Part shown: positions 1 to 10,657 of the stretch, piece after piece
How the letters are laid out: each line of letters begins with the position of its first letter
Numbering within the stretch: the first letter of the stretch is position 1
NCBI GenBank assembly: GCA_002245135.1
Contig: NGBS01000293.1
Coordinates: 62,001-126,000 of the forward strand
Length of the DNA stretch: 64,000 nt
DNA from: Proteromonas lacertae
Lineage: Eukaryota > Sar > Bigyra > Opalinata > Proteromonadidae
Direction: 5' to 3'
Notes under the pieces: model-generated
What the model was told of the DNA's origin: nothing
The model's database searches: none
Seen by the model: only the letters and a program-made list of their open reading frames with translations
Made by a program: the position numbers and the translations under genes

Positions 1-1200
1 GGTTTAAAGGCGAGATAAGTCGAGATAATCGAGATGGAACATATGATATTCGATATGATGATGGAGATCGAGAGAGTGGTGTTCAATCCAACTTTATTAA
101 ATTAATTCAATCTTCTGCTAATAATATAATTCCGTCTTCATCTTTTAAAGAAGGAGATAAGATTGAAGCTCGATATCATGGTGGAGCCAGATGGTTTAAA
201 GGCGAGATAAGTCGAGATAATCGAGATGGAACATATGATATTCGATATGATGATGGAGATAGAGAAAGTTATGTAAAAGCAGAGAATATTCGAAAAATTG
301 GAGAAAACAGTAATACCACGACTTTCAAAGTGGGTGATAAAATCGAAGCTCGATATCATGGTGGAGCGAGATGGTTTAAAGGAGAGATAAGTCGAGATAA
401 TTATGATGGAACTTATGATGTAAGATATGATGATGGTGATAGAGAAACAGCAGTAAAATATGATTGTATAAGAAAGATCGGAGGTGGATTAGATGAAAAA
501 CCAACAACAACCTCTTCATCATTTAAAGAAGGAGATAAAATAGAAGCCAGATATCATGGTGGAGCCAGATGGTTTAAAGGCGAGATAAGTCGAGATAATC
601 GAGATGGAACATATGATGTTAGATATGATGATGGAGATCGAGAGAGTTATGTAAAATCAGATTGTATAAGAAAAATAGGTGGATTAGAAGAAAAACCAAC
701 AAGTTCTTCATTGTTTAAAGAAGGTGATAAGATTGAAGCTCGATATCATGGTGGAGCCAGATGGTTTAAAGGCGAGATAAGTCGAGATAATCGAGATGGA
801 ACATATGATATTCGATATGATGATGGAGATCGAGAGAGTGGTGTTCAATCCAACTTTATTAAATTAATTCAATCTTCTGCTAATAATATAATTCCGTCTT
901 CATCTTTTAAAGAAGGAGATAAGATCGAAGCCAGATATCATGGTGGAGCCAGATGGTTTAAAGGCGAGATAAGTCGAGATAATCGAGATGGAACATATGA
1001 TATTCGATATGATGATGGAGATAGAGAAAGTTATGTAAAAGCAGAGAATATTCGAAAAATTGGAGAAAACAGTAATACCACGACTTTCAAAGTGGGTGAT
1101 AAAATCGAAGCTCGATATCATGGTGGAGCCAGATGGTTTAAAGGAGAGATAAGTCGAGATAATTATGATGGAACTTATGATATTCGATATGATGATGGAG
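1..1200 (+). repeat. 762-bp higher-order tandem repeat inside the Tudor-like array
   Basis: Bases 1-360 match 763-1122 almost perfectly, with a shift of 762 bp (254 codons, four protein units). Similarity weakens but continues to about 1200. The block of four units, including its non-repeat linkers, was therefore duplicated as a whole quite recently, on top of the older single-unit amplification. Confidence 0.85.
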
Positions 1201-2084
1201 ATAGAGAAAGTTATGTAAAATCAGATTATATTCGAAAGATTGGAGGTGGATTAGATGAAAAATCTACATTATCATTGTCATCTACATCATTCAGAGAAGG
1301 TGATAAAGTTGAAGCGAGGTATAGAGGTGGTGCTAGATATTTCAAAGGAGAGATTACTAGAAAAAATTATGACGGAACTTACGATATTCGTTATGATGAT
1401 GGAGATAGAGAAAATAGTGTTAAACCTGAAAATATCAGAAAATTAGAAGGTATGACTGGTGTTGCTTCATTTAGAGAAGGAGATAAAATAGAAGCCAGAT
1501 ATCATGGTGGAGCAAGATGGTTTAAAGGAGAAATAAGTCGAGATAATCGAGATGGAACATATGATATTCGATATGATGATGGAGATAGAGAAAGTTATGT
1601 AAAATCTGAATGTATAAGAAGAATACAACAAAATGCAACTGTTGATAATTTCTCAGGTAATAATTACTCAACAACATTCCGTGAAGGAGATAAAATAGAA
1701 GCTCGATATCATGGTGGTGCTAAATGGTTTAAAGGAGAGATAACTAGAGATAATCGTGATGGAACTTATGATATTCGATATGATGATGGAGATAAAGAAA
1801 ACTATGTAAAAGCTGATTATATTAGAAAGGTTAGAAGTGTATCATTCATGATAGGACCTAAAGGTGCATTTTCAGAAGGACAAGAAGTCTTAGTGACATT
1901 AGGATCTAGAGAAACTACTGCAACAATAAAGAATGTAAATGGAGATGGAACATATGATATAAAGTTCTATGATGGAGAAGTGAAAAGATATGTAGATGAA
2001 AGAGATTTGAAAGTGAATACTAGAAATTTAACTGCAACAACTAGAAATATTGGATATAGAAGTAGTAGGAAAGGATCATTTTAG
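3..2084 (+). CDS. Tudor/agenet-like tandem-repeat protein, 5'-truncated
   Basis: The frame is open from the first bases of the window to a TAG at 2082-2084, so the start lies upstream. It encodes one partial, nine full and one divergent last copy of a 55-65 residue unit. Each unit opens with EGDKIEARYHGG, continues with WFKGEISRDN and DGTYDIRYDDGDRE, and closes with V(K)xxxIRKI. This is the pattern of small SH3-like barrels of the Tudor/agenet/MBT class, found in multi-copy proteins of many protists. Tudor-type folds often bind methylated histone tails or other peptides, but the repeats here are nearly invariant, so the ligand cannot be inferred. Linkers are short and Ser/Thr/Asn-rich. The last unit (about 1867-2020) has drifted (GQEVLVTLGSRETTATIKN). 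No membrane segment or catalytic motif is visible. The repeat identity of the family is firm; its function is not. Confidence 0.75.
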   Translation, partial: FKGEISRDNRDGTYDIRYDDGDRESGVQSNFIKLIQSSANNIIPSSSFKEGDKIEARYHGGARWFKGEISRDNRDGTYDIRYDDGDRESYVKAENIRKIGENSNTTTFKVGDKIEARYHGGARWFKGEISRDNYDGTYDVRYDDGDRETAVKYDCIRKIGGGLDEKPTTTSSSFKEGDKIEARYHGGARWFKGEISRDNRDGTYDVRYDDGDRESYVKSDCIRKIGGLEEKPTSSSLFKEGDKIEARYHGGARWFKGEISRDNRDGTYDIRYDDGDRESGVQSNFIKLIQSSANNIIPSSSFKEGDKIEARYHGGARWFKGEISRDNRDGTYDIRYDDGDRESYVKAENIRKIGENSNTTTFKVGDKIEARYHGGARWFKGEISRDNYDGTYDIRYDDGDRESYVKSDYIRKIGGGLDEKSTLSLSSTSFREGDKVEARYRGGARYFKGEITRKNYDGTYDIRYDDGDRENSVKPENIRKLEGMTGVASFREGDKIEARYHGGARWFKGEISRDNRDGTYDIRYDDGDRESYVKSECIRRIQQNATVDNFSGNNYSTTFREGDKIEARYHGGAKWFKGEITRDNRDGTYDIRYDDGDKENYVKADYIRKVRSVSFMIGPKGAFSEGQEVLVTLGSRETTATIKNVNGDGTYDIKFYDGEVKRYVDERDLKVNTRNLTATTRNIGYRSSRKGSF

Positions 2085-2258
2085 TTTATATATATATAGT
2101 TCACCTTCTTTAATATTTTTTTTATCTTTGATTTTGTTTTATGTTGTTTAATTTTTGATGTATAAATGAAGATCTCAAGAATTAAGTGAATAAAACTTAT
2201 ACATTCTTCTCAAACTGTATTTTGAGCTTGAAGTTTTATTGTTTTTTTTGAAGTTTTT

Positions 2259-3097
2259 ATGAGTGAAGCAGAGTTTTATTATTGTCATATATGTCAGTAT
2301 TGATGTTATGCGCTATAAATTTAGACAAGAAGTGAATGTTGATATGAACTTTGAAGGGGATTATGTCTGTGAACAAGTATTAGGTTAATTTATATCTTAT
2401 AGTGTAAAAATACTTTTATTGAAATTCAAAGAAGAAGAGTATTATATAGAAATGCTATTTACTGTAGATTCCAAGGAGAGACCATTCCTTCATACGTAGA
2501 TTACCTGAAATGCCAATCCAAACGTCTGGATCAGTAGAAGCATCCAATGTATGGGTTATAATTACTCATTTTTTAGTTTCTAAGAGAAATTTTTGTTGCT
2601 ATGGGACAACCCTCTAGATTTTTATCATTAAGAAGATCACATACCCCCTTTGCAGAGTATTGCTATGATTATTATCACTATATGTTGTAGTTTAGTAAAT
2701 TTATTTGTTGATGGATTAGCAGAAGCTAGTTATCCCGAAGTAAGATTAGGTATAAATGGATTTGGTGGTTTTGAGAATAGTTTACAAGATATTGCTAATT
2801 TTCTTATGTTCAATGATCAGAATAGAGTATATTGAATATATCTTTTTTATGTATCAATAGTATGGACCACCTCCAACGAAAAAGTCAGTATTAAGTAGTT
2901 TACCTACAAAAGTATTAAAAGAAGAAGATATAAATGAAGAAACAGATTGCGCTGTTTGTAAGGATTCGTTTAATGTCGGTGATGAAGTGTTAGTTATACC
3001 GTGTGAGCATATGTTTCATCCTGATTGTATAAAACCTTGGTTAAAAGAGCATTGTAGTTGTCCTGTGTGTAGATATAAGCTACCTAGTGAAGATTAA
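2259..3097 (+). CDS. RNF126/RNF115-type RING-H2 E3 ubiquitin ligase
   Basis: This is a seven-exon gene of 219 codons split by six introns of 26-34 nt (first two at 2297-2324 and 2377-2402). The N-terminus carries a zinc ribbon, CHIC then CEQC about 20 residues later. The middle has the RNF126-family linker sequence NDQNRYGPPPTKKS. The C-terminus is a RING-H2 finger, CAVCKDSFNVGDEV then CEHMFHPDCIKPWL and CPVCR. In the family the ribbon binds ubiquitin or BAG6 clients and the RING recruits the E2. ATG 2259 was chosen because the ribbon starts 8 codons later. The gene is invisible without splicing, since no exon is longer than about 230 bp. Function is known from the family; substrates are unknown. 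Confidence 0.87.
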
Positions 3098-3247
3098 GGG
3101 ATTTTGAGTATACAGTTTAATCTTTTATATTTTATTATTTTTTAATTTGTAAAATTATACTTGTTTATGTTATTATTTTGTATATTGGATTTGCATTTAA
3201 TGAGATTGATAATAATTGTAATTGGAGTCGTTTCATTGTTGAAATAC

Positions 3248-3258
3248 TTGGCTTGATA
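3248..3258 (+). promoter_or_regulatory. recurrent upstream motif TTGGCTTGATA (TBL1)
   Basis: The 11-mer lies 21 nt before the TBL1 start codon. The same 11-mer lies 19 nt before the Hsp110 start, and close relatives precede several other genes here. A core promoter or initiator role is inferred from position only. Confidence 0.35.
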
Positions 3259-3279
3259 TTTCATTAAAAATCTCAAAAA

Positions 3280-5024
3280 ATGTCAATTAATTCAGATGAG
3301 GTTAATGTTTTAGTTTATAGGTATTTGCAAGAATCTGGTATTTTATATTTCTATTGAATTAAATGAAATAGGCTTCACTCATACTGCTTATTCCTTTGCT
3401 TGTGAAAGTTTGGTAATGCAAAGTGGTATTCAAATTTCTGATGTTCAACCTGGATCATTAGTCTCATATCTAATAAAAGGATTGCAGTATACAGAAATAG
3501 AAACTCATCTTAAGTCAGTATAGAATTAAATCATATTATTATGTATTAGGATGGTACTACTCAAGAATGTAACCAGCCATTTTCATTAATAGGTGAACAT
3601 GTCTGTACATGCTCTAAACAACCAAGTATTCCAAATTAAATTACATATTTCTCATATTTATAGTCCAAGAAAATGAATTAATCGAAGAAGAAGTGACATT
3701 AACTCCAATCAATCTATTAGCAAAAAGTAATGTTCTAACGCTTGCCAATCACAATGGTGAGACATATAGTATTCAGTGGACTCCTAATGGTGATATGTTA
3801 GCATCCTGTAGTGAAGATTCATTTGTAATAATCTGGAATATTCCAAACGGAAATTGTTGTGAAGAAAAAAACAATGATATAAAAAGTGAATGTATTAGAT
3901 TGCATGCTCCTAATGTGTCAAGTACAATAGCTAATAATCAACATAATTTCAATCAAATAAAAGAAAAACCGTGGATACCTTATGTAATAAGATGGAGTGT
4001 ATATATATATATACATTATATTATATTTATAGAGAACTGGTGAAGATCTAGTTGCTTGTTACAATAATGGTCAAATGAGAGTTTGGGATAATAGTGGTGA
4101 GGTAAAAAGTGATTTAAAAAGTCATACTTCTCAAGTGATCTGTTTAGAATATTGTGAAGATAATCACTTTATGGCAAGTGGTGGATCAGATAATAAATTA
4201 ATAATATGGAACACTGATAACTATACAATTTATAAGACTTTTGAAATAATAAATAATAATAATGTAATGGAGATAGAAGGTGGAGATAATGAAGCAGAAG
4301 GAGATAATAATAATACTAAAAATGATGAGATATTGGATATTGCTTGGAAGAACAGTAATAGTCTATTATGTTGTAGTTCCAAAGGTAATATTTATTATTT
4401 TAAAATGAGTGAAGATAATGCTGTTGTAGTAGTAAAGAATGGTCATAATAAAGATATAAATGAAATAGCTTGGAATAAAGATAAAAGCATTTTTGCAACT
4501 TGTAGTGATGATGGAAAAGTAAAATTATGGAAAGAAGAAGAAGAAGAAGAAAAAGAAATAAAAAGTGAAAATAATAAAATAAAGGTAATAAACACATCAA
4601 CATTAGATGGTCATTCTGGAATAGTTTATACAATGAAATGGAGTTATTCAATAGAACACAGTAATCTACTAGCATCGTATAATCTATTAATATATATAAT
4701 TATTTTATTTTTTATTTTTATAGATGTTCAAATGATAGTAATGTAATAGTGTGGAATACTTTAAATAATTCAATGGTATATAAATTTGAACATCATAGTG
4801 ATTGTATCTATGGATTATCGTGGAATTATAATGGTACTTGTATAGCTAGTGGATCTTTAGATGGAATAACTTATGTTTGGAATGCTACAACAGGAGAAAT
4901 ATATCGAGGATATAAAGAAGCAGGAGTATATGAAACTGAATGGAGTTGTGCTAGTCACAAGATCGCCTCTTGTCATTGTAATGGTTTAATTACAATAATG
5001 GATGAACCAAAGTTTAAAAATTGA
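3280..5024 (+). CDS. TBL1/TBL1XR1-like LisH-WD40 corepressor subunit
   Basis: Six exons separated by introns of 34, 32, 38, 34 and 47 nt give 519 residues, the usual TBL1 length. The N-terminus (SINSDEVNVLVYRYLQESGF) is a near-textbook LisH domain. It is followed by GLQYTEIETHL and DGTT as in animal TBL1. The C-terminal two thirds are WD40 repeats, for example YSIQWTPNGDMLASCSEDSF and SLDGITYVWNATTGEIY. In other eukaryotes this protein is the beta-propeller exchange factor of the NCoR/SMRT-HDAC3 complex (SIF2 of yeast Set3C) and acts in the nucleus. An acidic, low-complexity stretch interrupts the propeller around 4250-4330 and 4535-4580. The stop is TGA. Confidence 0.9.
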
Positions 5025-5109
5025 TAATAAAATATAATTCATAAATACTTTTATAAAATTCTTATTAAAAATATTCAATTAGTTATGTTGAAAGAAAATA
5101 AAAAATAAT

Positions 5110-5120
5110 GAAACGGATAT
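5110..5120 (+). promoter_or_regulatory. recurrent upstream motif GAAACGGATAT (FkbM copy 1)
   Basis: The motif lies 27 nt before the start codon. The same 11-mer, or its reverse complement, lies upstream of FkbM copy 2 and of the RCC1-UBR gene, and near-matches precede DRC2 and G-alpha. The regulatory role is inferred. Confidence 0.35.
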
Positions 5121-5147
5121 ATTATTTTAATAATTGAGACATCGTTT

Positions 5148-6056
5148 ATGAAATATAGTGCATTTTGTATATTATTAATAATTGTGTACAACATATCGGG
5201 TGAGTGGACACCCAATTTGAGTATTGACACTATGCAAGAATTATTGAAAGACAAATATCAAGGTTGTAGTTTTATTATGAATGATGTATTATTTAAATTT
5301 GCATCATTGATATTTGAATATGATATGCAATCTCGTAATGAACGTGTTTGGTTTGATGTTGGAGCAAATCAAGGTCAATTCACGAAGTATGTATCTGATG
5401 CAATACCAAATGCTAAAATATACTCTTTCGAACCATTTGAACCTGTCTATGAATCCTTAAAGTGTAGTTTGAAAGATTATGGAAATGTTAAGGTATTTAT
5501 AGATTATATAACTTAATAGCTGTTTAATGTAGCTGTTTCAAATACAAGTGAAATAAACAAACCATTTTATACTCAGATAGGGAAAGAAAATGATATTGGT
5601 TTTACTAGATCCTCTCTTGATAAGATATATGATGATTATTATGTATATGAATATATTAACACAACAACATTAAATGATTTTTGTATTGAAAATGGTATAA
5701 AAGAAATATTCTTTATAAAAATTGACACTGAAGGTTATGATGGAATAATTCTAAAGAATTCAATGAATTTACTCAAAGAAAATAAAGTGAAGTATTTGTA
5801 CTTTGAATTTAATAATGATTGGAAAACAGTCGATCCAAATGTGACTTGGAGAGATATAGTGAAAGAAATTACAAATTATGGATATAATGTATATATTGAA
5901 ACAGGAAATATAATATATTTAAGTGATGTTATTATTGATCTATTGGATATTATTGGAGTTACTAAAGAATTTTGTTTTAATTTTCTAGCAATAAGAAGAG
6001 GTTTAGAATTTGAAAGGAATATAATGAATAGATTATGTCCCAAATGTGGGTATTAA
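5148..6056 (+). CDS. secreted FkbM-family methyltransferase, copy 1
   Basis: Two exons (5148-5492 and 5520-6056) with a 27-nt intron give 293 residues. The first 18 residues (MKYSAFCILLIIVYNISG) look like a signal peptide, so the enzyme should enter the secretory pathway. The SAM-binding glycine motif is WFDVGANQGQF, followed by the acidic strand end IYSFEPFEP. The FkbM signature KIDTEGYDG is near residue 190. FkbM enzymes O-methylate sugars or other small hydroxyl substrates; the substrate here is unknown. The C-terminus ends in CPKCGY. A paralogue with an identical gene structure sits inverted at 24226-25134. Confidence 0.85.
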
Positions 6057-6751
6057 ATGAAATAATCAGTATTTATTTATTCAATATTTCATGAATTGTT
6101 TATATATATCTCATAAAATTAATATTTCTAATCCTTTTTCACTCATCCCAATATCATTTCGCTGTTATTACTACAATAACTAAAATCTGAATTTGATATA
6201 GGAAATTAGAGAATAATGTTTTAATCCTGTAGAATGAATATTCTTATTTAATTGATTAAATCACACTATTTTCAATGTAAATATTATATACTATCATATC
6301 TTCTATTATTTTAAGTTCAAAAATAAATCACAGATATTTAGATTATATTCACTTACATATATTACATTACACTTACTGTTAAACCATAATCTTTAAATAT
6401 CTTTACAAATTCTATTTATTATATCAAACTATTCAACCATTTCCTTCTTTACTCTAAATATTTATAATTTTCACCATTTTTACTTCATTAGCTTCTTCTA
6501 CCATCAAATCTATTTCACTATCACTCTTCTCCATTTTTTTCTCATCAATTTCATATATTTTATAATGCATACCCCAAATTTTGATAAGAGCTTATCAATA
6601 CAATTCATTATGAAGAACTTGAGATGAAAATCCCCAATTATTAAAAATCAAAAACCCATTCACAAGATTAATAATGTATAATAATAATCATAATATATTA
6701 AAAAAACGAAATAATATTATATTATCAGTAAAAAAATGATTTTCATAATTT
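6057..6751. other. intergenic, 695 bp, no supported gene
   Basis: AT-rich spacer between FkbM copy 1 and the end of the G-alpha gene. On the minus strand a short acidic frame of about 45 codons (near 6461-6590, containing EIDEKKMEKSDSEIDLM) has coding-like composition, but I could not connect it to other exons. No repeat or RNA gene was seen. Confidence 0.5.
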
Positions 6752-7902
6752 TTACTTAAATGTTAAGCTTAGATTTCTTTTCAATATAATTTCCTTACAA
6801 CTTTCAAACACATGCTTCACGTTATTACTATCAGTAGCACAAGTAACACAAGTGTAGACATCTTTCTCACCAGCTTGTTGTTTAAACAAATTCTCAATGT
6901 AATTAGTAGCTTTTTGTTGTACACCACATTCACAAGGGAAATCATTGGGATAACCTCCACCACAAGTGCAGATACCATATTCATAATCTAAAAACATACC
7001 TGGATCATCAGGACCAGTAGATGGTCTTCTAATATCATGAACTTTAATTTTCTTTTCAAACAAATCTCTCTTGTTCAAGAATAAAATCATTGATGTGTTA
7101 GAAAAATAAGGACTATTGGATATTTCTTTAAATAAAGTATATGCTTCTACTAATCTGTTTTGTGTGTTATCTTCGTACAATACTTGATCGTATTCATTAA
7201 TAGCTGCGACAAATATAACAGCAGTTACATTATCAAAACAGTGAATCCATTTCTTTCGCTCATTTCTTTGACCACCTACATCATACATAACGAATAATGC
7301 ACCATCTATCTTATAAGCTTCTTCTACAATACCACTAGTTCTTACCCTGCATCTTAACATATCATCATCAGTTGCAATATAGTCAGCTTGAGCTAAACGA
7401 TCTATGTTATCAAAGAAATAATCAACAGCATCGACTAATTGGAACTTTGCTTTATCTTTAAATGTCTCTTGAACACCAGGATCTGACCATAATGTTCGAA
7501 TATATCCTCCTACTAATTCATCCACTTCAGCTTCTGGACTAATTGTCATAAATTCATCGGCTATTTCTGGATTTTCAAGCTCATGGCCTAATATTTGGGA
7601 ATTCTCTATTAATGTTCTCATTCCAAGAATGGCATTATTATATATAACTGGTACTTTAGCTTTACGATCTTCTTCAGTATATCCAATACCGTACAACAAC
7701 TACGAAGAATTAGAAATAAAAATTCAAATACTTTCATTTGTTTAAAAACAGTACTTTTACCTGATTCACCAGCACCTAATAATAGCAACTTGATTTTAGC
7801 TTGATCATTATTGAAGTCTCTCTCATTTAATCTATCTAGCTTGTGAGATTCTAATTCAGCCTGTCTATCGGCTTCACTCATTGATGATCCACAAATTCCC
7901 AT
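6752..7902 (-). CDS. heterotrimeric G protein alpha subunit
   Basis: Two exons with a 32-nt intron after KQMK give 372 residues. MGICGSS at the N-terminus offers a myristoylation glycine and a palmitoylation cysteine, so it should be membrane-anchored. The nucleotide motifs are all present: P-loop GAGESGKST, switch I RVRTSGI, switch II DVGGQRNERKKW, G4 LNKRDLF and G5 TCATDSNNV. The switch I arginine and switch II glutamine needed for GTP hydrolysis are intact. Between G4 and the next helix there is an unusual cysteine-rich insert (ICTCGGGYPNDFPCECG). The C-terminus (LKRNLSLTFK) lacks the cysteine that pertussis toxin modifies. Receptor partners cannot be inferred. ATG 7902 is preferred over the upstream in-frame region because it restores the lipidation motif. 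Confidence 0.95.
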
Positions 7903-7965
7903 ATTTTTATGATAATATAAACTTAATAAATAGGTTTTAAAAATGCAAACGGTGAAGTAACGAAA

Positions 7966-7975
7966 TGTCCGTTTC
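7966..7975 (-). promoter_or_regulatory. recurrent upstream motif, G-alpha copy (GAAACGGACA on sense strand)
   Basis: Located 63 nt upstream of the G-alpha start. It shares GAAACGGA with the FkbM and RCC1-UBR upstream motifs. Confidence 0.28.
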
Positions 7976-8232
7976 AAATATTGAAAGGAGTTTTCACAAA
8001 ATTAATGGTGTTAAGCAAATTATAATAGCAATACAACCATCGAAAATGCTTTATTAAAATATATATCATATTATTGAATGATAATAAACACATTAATGAG
8101 ATTAGAATTAATTTGTTTTTTGTTTTTTTTCAAATGCTTTGAATATAACACATTCTTACTTCAACATATTAGAAAACGTTATTGAAATTATATAATTTTA
8201 TAATGAAATTCATTTATGAAATGTTTGATTCA

Positions 8233-8242
8233 TATCAAGCTT
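8233..8242 (+). promoter_or_regulatory. TATCAAGCTT element upstream of the elongase
   Basis: Located 28 nt before ATG 8271. It resembles the reverse complement of TTGGCTTGATA found upstream of TBL1 and Hsp110. Confidence 0.25.
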
Positions 8243-8270
8243 TTTTGAAAATCATTTTTGCATTCTTCGT

Positions 8271-9457
8271 ATGAATCCAGATAAAGATTATGTATATAGA
8301 ATATATATTCATATTTTATTTGCATTTATATATTGATAAACAACAAATTTATTTGTTTTTATTTTATAGATAGCTCCTTCCCTCACATTAAAATCCTTTA
8401 CATATGTATAATTGACATTATAATATATTACTTTAGTGGGTATGTTCAATATCAGCATATTTAACATTCGCTTTTTCGTTATGTTATCTTTCTACAGCTT
8501 ATGGTGAATGGAAAAAGTATGATTCAACATGGAGATTTACATATGGTGTAACAAATTTATCAACACCATGGCCATCTTGGATTATTGTTTCACTGTATTT
8601 CAAAATTAATTATCTATAGATATGCCTTTTTCGTAAAATTCTTCCAATATTATATGAAAGATCGTGAACCCTTTAAGCTTCGCACATTTTCTATATGTCA
8701 TAACGGTTTTCTCTCAATCATCTCAATAATCCCATTTGTAGTAATAATGAAGAACTTAGTCCAATCGTTCATATCAACCTATAGCATATGGTATCTTACC
8801 TGTTCAGTAGAAATGCATGACAATAGTGAATTACAGTTTATTTACTATCTCAATTACTTCCTCAAATTTTTCGAATTGATTGATACTTTTATATTAGTAT
8901 TTCGAAAAAAGCCAGTGGATAATTTACATTTTTTCCACCATGGTGCTACAGTAATCTTAACATACTATGAGCAGTTATATCATTCGACTGTACAATGGGG
9001 ACCAATAGTGTTTAATGTCTTTGTATATATTTATATATATATATATATATAGGTTCATATTATAATGTATTATTATTACATGTTATCTTGTATTGGAATC
9101 CGTAATATATGGTGGAAAAAGCATTTAACAACATTACAAATATCACAATTCGTTGTAGACTTAGTAGTATGTATGTATGCTTGGTTGAATGGTTATACTG
9201 TGAGAAGTTGTAATGGTACAGCTGAAGGAGCAATTATTGGAGTTGGTTTGATTGGAATTTACTTGATATTATTCTTACAATTCTATGGTAGAACTTATAT
9301 AAGGAAAGATAAGAAAGATAATGATGAGGAAAAGAAGAATGAAGTAGAAGATAATGAGAATAAAGAAGGTGAAGAAGAAGAAGAAGGTGAAGAAGAAGAA
9401 AGTGAAGAAGAAGAAGAAGTTAAACCAGTAAGAGGAAGAAAATTAAAGAAAGATTAG
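8271..9457 (+). CDS. ELO-family very-long-chain fatty acid elongase (condensing enzyme)
   Basis: Five exons (introns of 78, 31, 25 and 30 nt) yield 340 residues. The ELO histidine box is HFFHHGAT, preceded by ELIDTFILVFRKK and followed by NVFVHIIMYYYYMLS, the usual order of the family. Several hydrophobic segments predict a multi-pass endoplasmic reticulum protein. ELO proteins condense malonyl-CoA with a long acyl-CoA to start each elongation cycle. The C-terminus carries an unusual 50-residue acidic run rich in Glu, then a basic end (RGRKLKKD) that could act as a dilysine-type ER retrieval signal. The start codon and the first 78-nt intron are the least certain parts, because the N-terminus of ELO proteins is variable. 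Confidence 0.9.
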
Positions 9458-9721
9458 AAAAATACCTCTAATTCATTTTTAAATTATACACAAAAATAAA
9501 CAAACATTATTTTATTTTATTTTATTTTTATTAGTCAATTATATAGTTATTTGACATGTTATTATTATTATTATTTTGATGAAATTTAAGAAATGTTGAT
9601 CTGGATTGGGATAAATGCTCTTCAAAATACACAAATACGAATATGTTAATGATTATTAAAACGAATGAAACATAATGATTAGTGTTATTTAGGAAAAATT
9701 TTGTAATTAAATATAATTCTA

Positions 9722-10527
9722 CTAAAAAGGTTTAAATTTTCTTTGTTCTTTCATTTTCTTAATCTTTTCTTTATCTTTCTCAAACTGTTCTCTTAATTGT
9801 GCTAGCCTATTACGTTTTTCTTCTCTAAATTGGAATCTATAAAAGTTCTTTAATTCTGTATTCTTCTTCTTCTTTGGCTTCTTAGCTAGATCACTTATAT
9901 CTGTTGGGTTCTTTCGTTTTTTAACCATAATCCAACCTTCATCTTTTTCTTCAGCTTCTCTCTTTTTTCTTTCTTCAAGAGCTTCTTCCTCTTTTCTTTT
10001 ACACTCCTCTAAAGCTAATTCTACTTCATTTTTATATTTATTTATTGGTATATGTTCATTTTCATACATTGAAATCCATTCTATATTCAATTACATAAAT
10101 ATAAAAATACTTTCTAGATTAGTCGGTTCATCTGATTCTATTTGACGATGCCTAAATGACTCTAATAATTCATGTGAAGGTTTGAACATATCTTTAACAT
10201 GATGTTTATGATCATATTTAAGCCTGTAAAATCTGGCATTTATACCATTTGATAATGTATCTGTTTCAACTTCTAGTATATTACCAAACACACTAAACAA
10301 AGACTATTCAATAAATCCAATATTCTATACTATCACATCATTATCTGTCATAATATGAGGAATATTTGTTACAAAAACGGTGTCTCCACTATCTGCTTCA
10401 GTTTTACTATTTATGTATATCTTAATACTTCATACCCATGTACTCGTATATAGAAATAATGAGCTCCTACTCCATATGCAAAATTCCAAGGCAATATGGA
10501 GCATTTTGAGATTTTTTGAAGTTCCAT
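9722..10527 (-). CDS. RRP7: ribosomal RNA-processing protein 7 (RRP7/RRP7A)
   Basis: Four exons (introns of 29, 27 and 30 nt) give 239 residues. The first third has the RRP7 N-terminal sequence GVGAHYFYIRVHG, followed by an RRM-like strand TVFVTNIPH. The C-terminal family signature is NFYRFQFREEKRN, then LREQFEKDKEKI and the end RKFKPF. RRP7 is a nucleolar UTP-C/CURI complex member needed for 18S rRNA processing. The middle is a charged Glu/Lys helix. The start at 10527 is the first ATG in frame, but a further upstream exon is possible because human RRP7A has about 40 more residues there. Confidence 0.88.
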
Positions 10528-10657
10528 TATCCGAAAACCATACACCGATTTTGACCATCGGTTAAAAAGGTAGGAATATTAAAATTGTGTTAAGCCTCAT
10601 CAAGAAACCAGGCTGATATCTAAGATATATTTTTTTGATTTAAGAAGCCTGTGATTA

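Larger units (their letters stand above)
5035..6064. repeat. arm A of a 1,030-bp inverted duplication
   Basis: Reverse-complement copy of 24218-25247. The match runs from about 110 bp upstream of the FkbM start to 8 bp past its stop. The upstream flank is nearly base-for-base identical. Confidence 0.9.
7903..8270. other. divergent intergenic region between G-alpha and elongase
   Basis: 368 bp of AT-rich sequence shared by two divergent genes. Apart from the short upstream motifs recorded separately, nothing was recognised. Confidence 0.5.

Noticed and set aside
1-1200. Regular repeats resembling a CRISPR array
   Set aside because: Repeats are about 190 bp, in coding frame and separated by coding linkers. 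They encode a protein domain, and the genome is eukaryotic.
5148-6056. Bacterial gene transfer for FkbM
   Set aside because: FkbM enzymes are common in bacteria, but both copies have the local short intron and local base composition. Any transfer would be old and cannot be shown from sequence alone.
6461-6590. Small acidic minus-strand gene
   Set aside because: A 45-codon frame without homology, start context or joinable exons is too weak to call.
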